A DNA stretch of 64,000 nt from Glycomyces terrestris (GCF_003933745.1 NZ_RSEB01000004.1:558001-622000); one strand, 5' to 3'; shown: positions 43,646 through 51,907, counted from the first letter of the stretch. Numbers and translations are program-made. The notes: a model not told the origin generated them from the sequence alone.

Positions 43646-43704
43646 ATACCCCTGGAGGGTATCTCTTGACTCAGAATTTATACCCCCAGGGGGTATCAAG
43701 TCAA
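43646..43704 (-). promoter_or_regulatory. Copper-operon promoter with two CsoR-like operators
   Basis: On the minus strand, TTGACT (43704-43699), a 16-base spacer and TATAAA (43682-43677) form a near-consensus promoter. The spacer is almost filled by ATACCCCCAGGGGGTAT (43680-43696), a perfect inverted repeat of the CsoR type. A second, imperfect copy, ATACCCCTGGAGGGTAT, lies downstream at 43646-43662. Repressor binding would block the -10. csoR itself is not in the window. Confidence 0.85.
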
Positions 43705-44145
43705 GAGCCGGGTCCCACTTTTCGCGAACATCCGGCTTCTCACGGCCGCGGACGCTGGCACCTCCCCGTCTCGCGCCGGGGCAAGGCGGCTCAGGCGTCC
43801 ATCTGCCGCAGCATCTCCGGGCCAGCCCGCCCCCACGACCCTGACCGAAGGGGTCGGCGACCCGGAGGCCTTGGTCCACTGGAGTAGGTCCCGACGCGAG
43901 CCGGCGAGTCGCATGCCCGTTCAAGCGCTCCTCGTTGCATGTCTGGATAGAGCCCCGATGTGTTTGAGAATTGCGCGGAGGTCATCCCTGGCATTCACGT
44001 CATTGCAAACCGACGGCGCGGTTCACGTCGCCATCGGACGAGCCGAGAAGACCGATTACCGGTCTCTCGAGAAACTCGGCAGGCGATTTGAAGTTGATCA
44101 TGCCTCCGCTGACGCGGATTCCAGTCCTTCCTCCTAAGATGAGGT
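43705..44145. other. Gene-free stretch at left edge of NACHT island
   Basis: About 440 bases between the copper promoter and the NACHT gene. Short frames exist on both strands but none has convincing start signals or protein character. From about 43930 the base composition becomes visibly richer in A+T. The promoter of the NACHT operon should be here, but I could not pin it down. Confidence 0.4.
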
Positions 44146-46254
44146 GTGGCCCGTCGGAATCCTTCCCCCTCAAGGCGCGCGGCACCTCTGCTGATCCTCT
44201 CGTCAGCACTGGCACTCGCTTCACTTCTCACATTGTTGGCGATCGCACAACCGCATCTCAGCGTTGAAGTCTGGCTGAGCCTGAGCGGTCTGCTGATCGC
44301 AGTTCTCACATTGTTCCTCACTATTCCCGGGACTCGCCAGGCGCTTTACGCAAACCGTTCGGTGACGGGTGAATTCGACCTTCCCGCTCTTCGGCGAGGA
44401 GTTCGCAGGCGGTGGGAGGCGGCGGCTGAACAACGCGGTCTGCAGGACGACACCCTCGGCATCGTCTGGCGGAACACCGATCGTCCCGTCACCCGCGTCG
44501 CCGGCAGAACCCTCGACGACCTCGTCGACGTTCCCAACGATGTGACCCATCTGGGCGCGCACTGGCGCGCGCTCGCCGCGCCCAGACAACTGGTGGTCCT
44601 CGGTCCTCGTGGGGCGGGCAAGACGTCGACGCTGGTGCTGCTCGCACATGACCTGCTGAGCGAGGGGGAGGACGCGCCGCTTCCGGTCCCCGTCAACCTC
44701 AACGGATGGGACCCCCGCAAGACCGGCCTCGACGCATGGGCCGCCGCCCAGCTCATCGAGGAGTTCCCCGACCTCAAACGCCGGACACGCTCGGGAGCGA
44801 GTGCCGCTAGGACGTTGTTGGAAGACGGCACGCTCATCCCGTTCTTCGACGGCCTCGACGAGTCTCACGACCACGCGGAAGGCCTGCGGGTCTTCAACGC
44901 GACCTGGCGGAAACGCGCCTTCGTGGTGAGCTGCCGAGCGGAGGAGTTCGAGGAGGCCGTCCGACTGCGCCACGAAAGCCTCGCCGCTGCTCCGGTCATC
45001 GACCTGCAGCCTGTCACACCTGCGCAAGCGACCTCCTACCTCCCGTCCGGAGGGCAGATCGACGGTGACCGACGCTGGAGTGACGTGATCGGCAGGATCA
45101 CCTCCAACCCTGACGGCGTCCTCGCCTCCGCCCTGTCCACGCCGCTGATGGTCTATCTCGCGCAGATCGCCTACCAGGTGGAGCCCACCGCTGACGAACT
45201 GCTGGAATTCGACTCGGCGACCGCGATCGAGCAGCGCCTGTTCCGTGCGTACCTGCCCGCGCTCTACAGCGGCCGGCACCCCCGGGGCGACACCGAGCAG
45301 CGCCACACACCGGCCGAGGCTGATCGATGGCTCGGGTTCCTGGCTGCACAGGCTTCCGCCTCGCAAGGCGTTGCGTGGTGGCGCCTGCCGGCAGCCTGCG
45401 GGCCATGGTTCCTCGTCGGGTACATCGCGCTGACGGTTGCGATCGCCTGGATTCTGGTGGGAAGCGCGGCCGGATTCTGGTACGGCGCGATCTTCGCCGC
45501 TGGAATCGGTCTGCGCATTCCCGCATACAGCAACCCGGTCATCTCGACCCATGGCCATCGCGCCGGTGACATCACCATCGGCGTCCTGTGCGGAACGCTG
45601 TGCGGCACCATCGGATTTCTCGCCGGAGGCCTGGCAAGCGCCCTGTCCATCGGCGTGGCCTCCTCGATCGCGGTCAAGTTCGCGATCGAGGCCTATCAGC
45701 GTCATGGAGTGGATGAATACCCTCGGACGCCGATCGAGGTGCTCCGCGAGGACGTCAAGCATTCGCTGCAGCTGGCGCTGTCGGCCGGCGTCTCAGTCTT
45801 CGCGGCCGCCATCTTCATGGACGGCCCGCTCGGAGCCCTCGTATTCGGGCTCGTCGGCGCCTTCGCGGGGGGCCAGGCCGGCTACTTCGACACAGGCCCG
45901 CTCAGGGGAGCGATCCCCGGCGCCCTGACGTACGGCACCATAGGGGCCGTCTCCGGAGGCATCCGGCTCGATGTCGTCGACGGTGTCCTGCTCGCGCTCG
46001 GGACGGTGAGCACGGTCATCGCCCTCAACGTCTGGTACCGCTCGCTTTGGGCAAGGCTCTGGCTCGGGGTCACCGGCCGACTCCCCTACCGTGTGATGCG
46101 GTTCCTCGAGAACGCCGCGCAACTCGGCGTGCTCCGAAGAACCGGGGCGGTCTATCGCTTCCGCCACGAGCGGATCCAGACCTACCTGGCATCGAAGTAC
46201 GCCCCGGACCACCAGGCTCCCCCGGTACTCGGAACGCGGGGGGCCACGCCATGA
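44146..46254 (+). CDS. Membrane-anchored NACHT-domain NTPase
   Basis: A 702-residue STAND-type NTPase. Two N-terminal helices (APLLILSSALALASLLTLLA and VWLSLSGLLIAVLTLFLTI) anchor it. The NACHT module follows with Walker A VVLGPRGAGKTST at about residues 152-164, Walker B LIPFFDGLDES at about 231-241 and VVSCRAEEF sensor-like segment. Residues ~420-640 hold six or more membrane helices rich in Gly. The C-terminus has YRFRHERIQTYLASKY, the FRHxxLQEYLAA-like element of actinobacterial NACHTs. No LRR, TPR or effector nuclease is fused. The stop overlaps the next gene's ATG. GTG 44146 follows GATGAGGT. NACHT proteins include phage-defence sensors; membrane disruption would be the effector here by inference. 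Confidence 0.85.
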   Translation: MARRNPSPSRRAAPLLILSSALALASLLTLLAIAQPHLSVEVWLSLSGLLIAVLTLFLTIPGTRQALYANRSVTGEFDLPALRRGVRRRWEAAAEQRGLQDDTLGIVWRNTDRPVTRVAGRTLDDLVDVPNDVTHLGAHWRALAAPRQLVVLGPRGAGKTSTLVLLAHDLLSEGEDAPLPVPVNLNGWDPRKTGLDAWAAAQLIEEFPDLKRRTRSGASAARTLLEDGTLIPFFDGLDESHDHAEGLRVFNATWRKRAFVVSCRAEEFEEAVRLRHESLAAAPVIDLQPVTPAQATSYLPSGGQIDGDRRWSDVIGRITSNPDGVLASALSTPLMVYLAQIAYQVEPTADELLEFDSATAIEQRLFRAYLPALYSGRHPRGDTEQRHTPAEADRWLGFLAAQASASQGVAWWRLPAACGPWFLVGYIALTVAIAWILVGSAAGFWYGAIFAAGIGLRIPAYSNPVISTHGHRAGDITIGVLCGTLCGTIGFLAGGLASALSIGVASSIAVKFAIEAYQRHGVDEYPRTPIEVLREDVKHSLQLALSAGVSVFAAAIFMDGPLGALVFGLVGAFAGGQAGYFDTGPLRGAIPGALTYGTIGAVSGGIRLDVVDGVLLALGTVSTVIALNVWYRSLWARLWLGVTGRLPYRVMRFLENAAQLGVLRRTGAVYRFRHERIQTYLASKYAPDHQAPPVLGTRGATP

Positions 46255-46967
46255 CCCAGGACTGGGACCTCACCATGCGAATGGTGCTGCAGCGTCGCGA
46301 AGCCTATCTCAGCGAGCACTACATCGGACTCCACTTCACCGTCGTCAGTCTCGCGCTGGGGACCGCCGGGGTCACCGCGGCGCTCCTACTCGCCGCCGGG
46401 ACTCTGCCCGCGGACTACGCGGTGCTCTTCGGTTTCCTCTGGGCTACCACCGTTCTTGCAACAATCACGGCCTTCGGGGCCGCCACCGTGGGTTCGGTCC
46501 TGCTGCCGTCGCGGCTGCCTTCGATCTCCGACCTGGTGCTACCCCTCCTGATCGCCATCTGCGAGTTCCTGTTGTTCGCGATCCTCGCCCCGCAGGCAGG
46601 GAGCGACACCGCTCCTCGCCGCGCTGTCATCACCTGGTACTTCCTCATGGCGGCCTTCTGCGCCCTGGCCGCCGTTGCGATCGCAAGGGTGGGCGTCATC
46701 TTCCGATCCGCGCGCTACAGCCCCGACATCAGGGCCCACATGCACTGGTACCGAAGGCAGCTCCGCCTGGACGCGCTTGGTGCCACAACGACGGCGTCGC
46801 TCAGCCTCGCGGCCGGGTTTCTCCACCTAGGGGCCTCCCAAGTACCGGCATGGGTCTCCTGCGGCATCACCACGATCATCGCCGCGCTCCTCGTTCTGGC
46901 CAGCCTCGGGCACGGAAGGGTGTCGAACTACTGGCAAGCGGCGCTGGACGGTCACCTCGGCAGGTAA
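46251..46967 (+). CDS. Six-helix membrane protein coupled to NACHT gene
   Basis: A 238-residue protein. A ~25-residue hydrophilic N-terminus (TQDWDLTMRMVLQRREAYLS) precedes six hydrophobic segments, from LHFTVVSLALGTAGVTAALL to VSCGITTIIAALLVLASLG, and a short tail. Its ATG overlaps the NACHT stop (ATGA), so the two are made together and probably form a complex. No family is recognised. It could be a pore-forming or sensor partner. Confidence 0.8.
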   Translation: MTQDWDLTMRMVLQRREAYLSEHYIGLHFTVVSLALGTAGVTAALLLAAGTLPADYAVLFGFLWATTVLATITAFGAATVGSVLLPSRLPSISDLVLPLLIAICEFLLFAILAPQAGSDTAPRRAVITWYFLMAAFCALAAVAIARVGVIFRSARYSPDIRAHMHWYRRQLRLDALGATTTASLSLAAGFLHLGASQVPAWVSCGITTIIAALLVLASLGHGRVSNYWQAALDGHLGR

Positions 46968-47005
46968 ACGTCTTCCGAGGGGCCCTGCGCTCTTCAGGTG
47001 CCCGA

Positions 47006-47653
47006 TCAAGGAGTCAGCCCCGCGAACAGCTGCCGCGCTTGAGCATCGGTCGGCGCACGGCCTTCAGCCGCCTCGAAGTAGGCCTCCAGGAAGGGAAGCA
47101 AGAGGGAAGGGCTGACATTGACGGCGCGCGATTGCGGTTGAAACCCGATGAGCCGCATGTGAGGTCGTCGACCGCATCCGACGCGGACTTCGGGCTGCAC
47201 ATACGGCACGAGGACCGGGGCGGCCCCGTGTCGGGTGTAGAACGCGTCGCGGCGGACTGGGTCCCCGAACCGGGGGTGGGGTCGATAGGCGGTCGGGTCT
47301 TCGATCTCGGCGAGGACGGCGTGCGGGTGGTAGCGCCGTTGCCACGTCTCGAGGGCATGTTCGAGGAGTCGCCCTCCGATCCCCGTGCTTCGTCTGTCGG
47401 CGGTGACCGCGAGATAAGTCAGCAGGACGATGGGGTGAGGTTCCCAACGACTGCCCACCACCGCGGCCACCGGGACCTGATGGGCGTCCAGGACGGCGAA
47501 AACGGTGACGCCGGCGGCGAGACCGGCGGCGAGATCCTTGAACGTCTCCAGCTCCTGCGCGGGGAAGTTCGGTTCCAGGACGTGCCGGTAGACCGCCTCG
47601 AGCAGCGGCCCCGAGTCGGTCACTTCGACGATGGGATCAACGTGGGCGTTCAT
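47006..47653 (-). CDS. GNAT-fold acetyltransferase-like protein
   Basis: A 215-residue protein with a GNAT acetyl-CoA segment, LAVTADRRSTGIGGRLLEHALE (R-S-T-G-I-G-G, about residues 80-101), and a GNAT-type end DAFYTRHGAAPVLVPYVQPE. The C-terminal ~45 residues are unusual. ATG 47653 lies 17 bases inside the end of the large upstream gene, so they form one operon, convergent to the NACHT pair. It may acetylate its partner or a metabolite; no evidence chooses. Confidence 0.75.
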   Translation of the reverse strand: MNAHVDPIVEVTDSGPLLEAVYRHVLEPNFPAQELETFKDLAAGLAAGVTVFAVLDAHQVPVAAVVGSRWEPHPIVLLTYLAVTADRRSTGIGGRLLEHALETWQRRYHPHAVLAEIEDPTAYRPHPRFGDPVRRDAFYTRHGAAPVLVPYVQPEVRVGCGRRPHMRLIGFQPQSRAVNVSPSLLLPFLEAYFEAAEGRAPTDAQARQLFAGLTP

Positions 47654-49877
47654 TGCCTTCCGGGTCCTGTTCCTCACTGCTTGGGTTCGACCAGCGGTAC
47701 ACCGCGACGCTACAGGTGATCGCGGCCGTGATGATGACGCCGAGCAGCGCCCATGCCCACTCGTTGGGAAGCGAGGCCGTCTGCAGGACTTGGACCACGC
47801 CGGCGAAGCCGGTGGCCGCCATCGCGGCCAAGAGGGCTTCGATAAGGCTGCGGCTCCGTCTGGCGCGGCGTTCGCGCTCCATCTCGACGTGCTCCTGGAA
47901 CTCGGTCGCAATCGCTTCGATGTGCACTTCGAGGCGATCGTTGAGCAATTGCCCCAGCTTGTCGGCGATATCCTGTTCGGACTGCTCGACGCCGCTCAGC
48001 GCGAGCAACTCGGTGAGCGCTTCGGTGTCGGCGGGAGAGGCCATGAAGTTCGGGGAGTGGATGAGCGATTGCACCGCCCGGTATTCAGAGGCGAAGTCGT
48101 GCAAGGAGACGAGTTCACGCCGCAGCCGGGCGGCGTGCTTCGTGAGTTTGGCCGCGTCCGCAGAGGTCTGGATGCCGCTGACGAGTTCGGTGACTTCGCG
48201 GTGCCGCTGGGCGAGGCGGTCGGACCACACGCTGTAGAGCCCGTCGAGGGTCCCCACGAATTCAGCAACAGTCTCATAGGTGCCGACGCCGAAGGTCGGC
48301 ATCCCGAAAGGGACGAGAATCGTCGAGTTCGCGGTGCCGACCACGAGGTTGCCGGCTTTGCGGACCGTCGCCAGCACCGTGTCCGACGGGACGGTGAATC
48401 GCGCCCAGTCGCCGATGGACTCGATGCCGTTGGGCACCGTGTGCAGTACTGCCTGAGCACCGAACGCCGCGCGGAACTCCTTGCCGGACTTGACGGACCG
48501 GCGCTCCTGGCCACGGGGGTTCGCGCCGGTGCGGACACTGGCCTCGTAGACGGTGGCGAGCACGTGGTATCGGCCTGACCGTGATTCGACCCCTTCGCCC
48601 AGCACCGACGCGACCGCCGCTTGCAGTTCGGTGGCGAAGTCGTGCAAGCCTGCCCAGTGCCGGTCAGCACCGCCGCAACTGACGAGCATAGTGCCGTGTT
48701 CGGGCGCGGCCCGGAACAGAGTGAACATGGCGCTGTGCGGGTCGAGCCCGTACTGATGCGACTCGAGTCGAACGTAATGGTTCCCGAGGACCGACAACCG
48801 GACCTCGGCCTTGAGCTCATCCACGACGACGCCGTCGGGGTGGGAGAGGCGGACCGGGGGCAACTGGATCGAAGCGCCTTCGAATCGACGCTTATGGAAG
48901 TCCGCGCCCGCCCACACGTCGCACAGCTCGAGCACCCGCCGGATCGCCACCGCCCCGATACCGCCGAGTGCCGGAGGGGAGGTCTGCGCCCGAATCGAGT
49001 CGACCGCATCTTCCGCATCGACTCCGTTGCACCCGAATGGGAACAGGTAGACGGTCTTCAAGTGGTCCAGGGTGAGCCACTCACTGTCGGCCGCCTCGTC
49101 TATGCGTTCAAGACAGGAGCGGTGTCCTCGCAGTTCGCTCTTCTGGACGTATGTCAACGGAGCATCCTCGGCAGCCGTCAACGCGGCGAACGCGTCGGTC
49201 AGGTCGATTCCGGGACCTCCGAGACGTGCTCGCACTCCGAGCAGTACCTGCTCAACCGCCTTGTAGTAGGCGCTGGTGGCATTCCAGATCCGCATCAGGC
49301 CGTCGCGAAGAGAGAGGGAGTCCTCGGGGAGTCCCTGCACGCAGTTCCCGAGTTCGGCGGCGCTTGCTTGCGCGAGCTTGACGGCTTCGAGGTGGCGGCT
49401 CAGATCACCGCAGCACAAGGCGTCTTCAACCCTGATCTCCTCGACCAGCATCCGCATGAGCGCAACGACGGCTTCACCTGCGGCACGCTCATCGGCGTCC
49501 GGCACGAGGGGCCGCAGTTCCTCCCATTGGCGTTCGAACTCCTCGAGGCCACCGATCATCCGAGTGAACTCGTACGACAGTTTCCACGCTCGGTGCGCGA
49601 CTCCCCAGACGAACATTCCCAGCATCGCCGGACCGAGTGGGAGCCGCGCAGCGGCTTGCAAAGAATTGCGAAAGAGGATCTCGCGCTCCCGCACCTGCTC
49701 GACAGCCGGCGGTATCGCCATTCCGTGTCCGGGAGCATTCCATTGAAACTGCTCCCAAACTAGCTCAACCGATATTCCTGACGTACGTAATAGATCACCC
49801 AGAAGGTCGTGATCGAGGGTTTCAGTCAAGGTCTTGATCGCCCTGTTCGCAACATCGGTTTCGTATTCAGATTCCAT
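47637..49877 (-). CDS. Large unrecognised protein with C-terminal membrane hairpin
   Basis: A 746-residue protein I do not recognise. The N-terminal ~250 residues are helical (ETLDHDLLGDLLRTSGISVE, MRMLVEEIRVEDALCCGDLS). A middle region mixes strands and helices (VDELKAEVRLSVLGNHYVRL; TMLVSCGGADRHWAGLHDFA; STILVPFGMPTFGVGTYETV). A long coiled-coil-like stretch (~555-675) then leads into two adjacent membrane helices (~679-701 and ~707-729) and a short acidic tail. This soluble-head, long-helix, two-helix-tail layout recalls CorA-type proteins, but the GMN motif is absent. ATG 49877 has no strong ribosome site. Its base composition is lower in G+C than the flanking operons, like the NACHT genes opposite. 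It is coupled to a GNAT-like gene. Confidence 0.75.
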   Translation of the reverse strand: MESEYETDVANRAIKTLTETLDHDLLGDLLRTSGISVELVWEQFQWNAPGHGMAIPPAVEQVREREILFRNSLQAAARLPLGPAMLGMFVWGVAHRAWKLSYEFTRMIGGLEEFERQWEELRPLVPDADERAAGEAVVALMRMLVEEIRVEDALCCGDLSRHLEAVKLAQASAAELGNCVQGLPEDSLSLRDGLMRIWNATSAYYKAVEQVLLGVRARLGGPGIDLTDAFAALTAAEDAPLTYVQKSELRGHRSCLERIDEAADSEWLTLDHLKTVYLFPFGCNGVDAEDAVDSIRAQTSPPALGGIGAVAIRRVLELCDVWAGADFHKRRFEGASIQLPPVRLSHPDGVVVDELKAEVRLSVLGNHYVRLESHQYGLDPHSAMFTLFRAAPEHGTMLVSCGGADRHWAGLHDFATELQAAVASVLGEGVESRSGRYHVLATVYEASVRTGANPRGQERRSVKSGKEFRAAFGAQAVLHTVPNGIESIGDWARFTVPSDTVLATVRKAGNLVVGTANSTILVPFGMPTFGVGTYETVAEFVGTLDGLYSVWSDRLAQRHREVTELVSGIQTSADAAKLTKHAARLRRELVSLHDFASEYRAVQSLIHSPNFMASPADTEALTELLALSGVEQSEQDIADKLGQLLNDRLEVHIEAIATEFQEHVEMERERRARRSRSLIEALLAAMAATGFAGVVQVLQTASLPNEWAWALLGVIITAAITCSVAVYRWSNPSSEEQDPEGNERPR

Positions 49878-50157
49878 GCCTGGAGTATCGCACCGACGGC
49901 GGTATCCCGCACGCCCGAGCACGCGACGTCGATCCGCTTCAGTCGACGTCGAGCATTGGCGAGGTCGAACTTGAAAACTGACCGCGGGGGCTATTAGGAA
50001 ATCCTGCCCAGGAAGCGCGGGATCGAGATGGTTTGTTCCTGACCCCGGAGGCTTCGTCGCTTCCTTCGTCAGTTCGTCGGTCAACAGGGAACGCCCGGGG
50101 ATTCCGCCGTGGGCGTAACGGGTGGAATCCTCCGGGCGCGTCGGCTTACCGTGGGGC
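49878..50157. other. Right edge of island, nothing recognised
   Basis: 280 bases between the divergent large membrane-protein gene and the ClgR/PopR-like gene. It includes two CGACGTCGA sequences (near 49926 and 49944) but no gene, RNA or clear promoter. Confidence 0.35.
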
Positions 50158-50526
50158 ATGGCTGAGACTTCCCCGAACCCGGTCGCCGCACCGGAGCAGA
50201 CCCGACGGCGCACGGCCCCGAGCGAGCCCCTGTGGCGCGACGTCCTCGGCGAGCAGCTGCGCTCGGCCCGCCGCGAGCGCGGCGAGACCCTGAGCGAGAC
50301 CGCCGACCGCGCCGGGATCTCCCCGCAGTACCTCTCCGAGATCGAGCGCGGCGTGAAGGAGCCCTCGAGCGAGATGATCGCCGCGGTCGCCGGGGCCCTG
50401 GACACGACGCTCGGCGACCTGGTGCTCCAGGTCGCCGAGCGGATCCTCCTCGACCGCAGCGCGATCGACCGCGCCGGCGCCCCGTCCGGCCCGGTGTGCC
50501 GGGCGGCGTACGCGCTGGCGGCCTAG
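50158..50526 (+). CDS. XRE-family regulator, ClgR/PopR-like
   Basis: A 122-residue Cro/CI-type HTH protein. The HTH is at about residues 28-85: LGEQLRSARRERGETLSETA, DRAGISPQYLSEIERGVKEP and SSEMIAAVAGALDTTLGDL. The ISPQYLSEIERGxKEPSSE pattern is that of ClgR and PopR, activators of clpP operons in actinobacteria. Its location convergent to a clpP pair fits PopR (regulator of the second clpP operon in Streptomyces). Many such regulators are degraded by Clp through a C-terminal Ala-Ala, and this one ends YALAA. Confidence 0.85.
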   Translation: MAETSPNPVAAPEQTRRRTAPSEPLWRDVLGEQLRSARRERGETLSETADRAGISPQYLSEIERGVKEPSSEMIAAVAGALDTTLGDLVLQVAERILLDRSAIDRAGAPSGPVCRAAYALAA

Positions 50527-50563
50527 ACCGCGGGGCGGTGCGGGCCCAGCCCGCACCGCCCCG

Positions 50564-51151
50564 CTACTTCGCTTCGAGGATGTTGTCGATGAGGCCGTAG
50601 GTCTTCGCGGCCTCGGCGGTGAAGACGCGGTCCCGGTCGGTGTCGACGCGCAGCTGCTCGGCGGCCTGGCCGGTGTGGCGGGCGAGGATCTGCTCCATGC
50701 TGTCGCGCACGCGCACGAGCTCGTCGGCCTGGATGATGAGGTCCGGGATCGGGCCGCGGCCCTGGCCGGCGGGCTGGTCGAGGACGATCCGGGCGTGCGG
50801 CAGGGCCGAGCGCATCCCCTCGGTCCCGGCGGCGAGCAGGACGGCGCCGACGCCGACGGCCTGGCCGACGCAGAGCGTGGCGACCTTCGGGCGGATGTAC
50901 CGCAGCGTGTCGTAGACGGCGAGCATCGCGCTCGGGTCGCCGCCTTCGCAGTTGATGTAGAAGTTGACGTCCTTGTCGGGGTTGGCCTCCTCGAGGTGGA
51001 GGAGCTGGGCGACGAGCGCGTTCGCCACGCCCGCGTCGATCGCGGTGCCGAGGTAGATGATCCGGCCCGAGAGCAGGTGCGAGTAGACGTCCATGACGCG
51101 CTCGCCGCGTCCCTGGTCGACGATGACGTTCGGGATCATGTAGCTGCTCAC
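50564..51151 (-). CDS. ClpP-family subunit lacking catalytic Ser and His (pseudo-protease)
   Basis: A 195-residue ClpP-fold protein: ERVMDVYSHLLSGRIIYLGT, DVNFYINCEGGDPSAMLAVY and the C-terminal FTAEAAKTYGLIDNIL. Where active ClpP has GQAASMGA it reads GQAVGVGA (Ser replaced by Gly100). Where ClpP has the catalytic His in IHQP it reads LDQP (Asp125). The Asp of DTDRDRVF remains. It should therefore be non-proteolytic and act as a structural or gating partner of the active ClpP upstream, like plastid ClpR. GTG 51151 has AAGGAGG seven bases upstream and overlaps the upstream stop (GTGA). Confidence 0.88.
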   Translation of the reverse strand: MSSYMIPNVIVDQGRGERVMDVYSHLLSGRIIYLGTAIDAGVANALVAQLLHLEEANPDKDVNFYINCEGGDPSAMLAVYDTLRYIRPKVATLCVGQAVGVGAVLLAAGTEGMRSALPHARIVLDQPAGQGRGPIPDLIIQADELVRVRDSMEQILARHTGQAAEQLRVDTDRDRVFTAEAAKTYGLIDNILEAK

Positions 51152-51777
51152 CGTTCTCCTCCTTGCGCGGCGACCCGCAGGCCGATGCCGGGGCGCTCCT
51201 TCGGGGCGATCTCGTCGAACGAGGTGACGACGGCGTCGACGAAGCCGAATTCGCGCGCCTCCTCGGCGGTGTACCAGCGGTCGCGCAGCGAGTCCTCGAA
51301 GACCCGCTCGATCGGCTGGCCGGTGTCCTCGGCGATGAGCCGCAGCACGGTGTCCCTGGTGTAGCGCAGGTCGTTGGCCTGGAGTTCGATGTCGACGGCC
51401 GCGCCGCCGATCCCGGCCGAGCCCTGGTGCATGAGGACGCGCGCGTGCGGCAGCACCCGCCGCTTGCCCGGCGTGCCGGCCGAGAGCAGGAACTGTCCTG
51501 CGCTGCAAGCGATTCCGAGTCCGAGGGTGGCGACGTCGCACGGCACCAGCCGCATCGTGTCGCGGATGGCGAGCATCGCGGGGACCGAGCCTCCCGGGGA
51601 GTGGATCCACAGCGAGATGTCGCTCGCGGGGTCGTCGATGGCCAGGGACAGCATCTGGGTCGCCAGGAGGGTGCCGTTGTCGTCGTCGAGCACGCCGTCG
51701 AGGACGAGCACCCGCTGCTGGTACAGCTCGCGCCGCACGCGTTCGGAGAACTGCTGCGGCCTGTTGTCTTCGCTCAT
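51148..51777 (-). CDS. clpP: ATP-dependent Clp protease proteolytic subunit
   Basis: A 209-residue ClpP with an intact triad: Ser92 in GIACSAGQFLLSAG, His117 in VLMHQGSAG and Asp166 in SLRDRWYT. It begins with a short N-terminal loop, then ERVRRELYQQRVLVLDG. ATG 51777 has GGAG six bases upstream. It is first gene of a two-gene operon with a catalytically dead ClpP paralogue. Substrate unfolding would depend on ClpC/ClpX encoded elsewhere. The pair resembles the ClpP3/ClpP4 set of Streptomyces by context. Confidence 0.93.
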   Translation of the reverse strand: MSEDNRPQQFSERVRRELYQQRVLVLDGVLDDDNGTLLATQMLSLAIDDPASDISLWIHSPGGSVPAMLAIRDTMRLVPCDVATLGLGIACSAGQFLLSAGTPGKRRVLPHARVLMHQGSAGIGGAAVDIELQANDLRYTRDTVLRLIAEDTGQPIERVFEDSLRDRWYTAEEAREFGFVDAVVTSFDEIAPKERPGIGLRVAAQGGER

Positions 51778-51816
51778 GTCTCCACGGTGCGCGCCGGGCC
51801 CGGTCCGGCGCAATCG

Positions 51817-51835
51817 GATCCGCCGTGAGCGGATC
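51817..51835. promoter_or_regulatory. Candidate regulator site upstream of clpP
   Basis: GATCCGC-CGTGA-GCGGATC: perfect 7-bp arms and a 5-bp spacer, the same geometry as ClgR sites (6-bp arms, 5-bp spacer) although the arm sequence differs. It lies 40-58 bases before the clpP ATG and is a natural target for the ClgR/PopR-like protein encoded next to the operon. Confidence 0.5.
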
Positions 51836-51854
51836 TGCTGTGGGCAGCGCGGCG

Positions 51855-51883
51855 GCCGCGGAGGCCGGTCGGGCCTCCGCGGC
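51855..51883 (-). terminator. Terminator after gene 51908-52312
   Basis: A perfect 12-bp stem (51855-51866/51872-51883) with a 5-base GGTCG loop, 25 bases past the stop. Confidence 0.7.
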
Positions 51884-51907
51884 GCGGCGGGCTCGTCATC
51901 GCGGCGG

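Noticed and set aside
43640..43924. Short frames between the copper promoter and the NACHT gene
   Set aside because: No ribosome sites, composition unlike neighbouring genes, and one would cover the CsoR operators.
46047..46250. Longer N-terminus for the six-helix protein
   Set aside because: It would overlap the NACHT C-terminus by 200 bases; the ATGA overlap at 46251 is the standard coupling.
44146..49877. Calling the island a prophage, ICE or transposon
   Set aside because: No integrase, transposase, recombinase, tRNA or flanking direct repeats were found; only composition and gene content suggest transfer.
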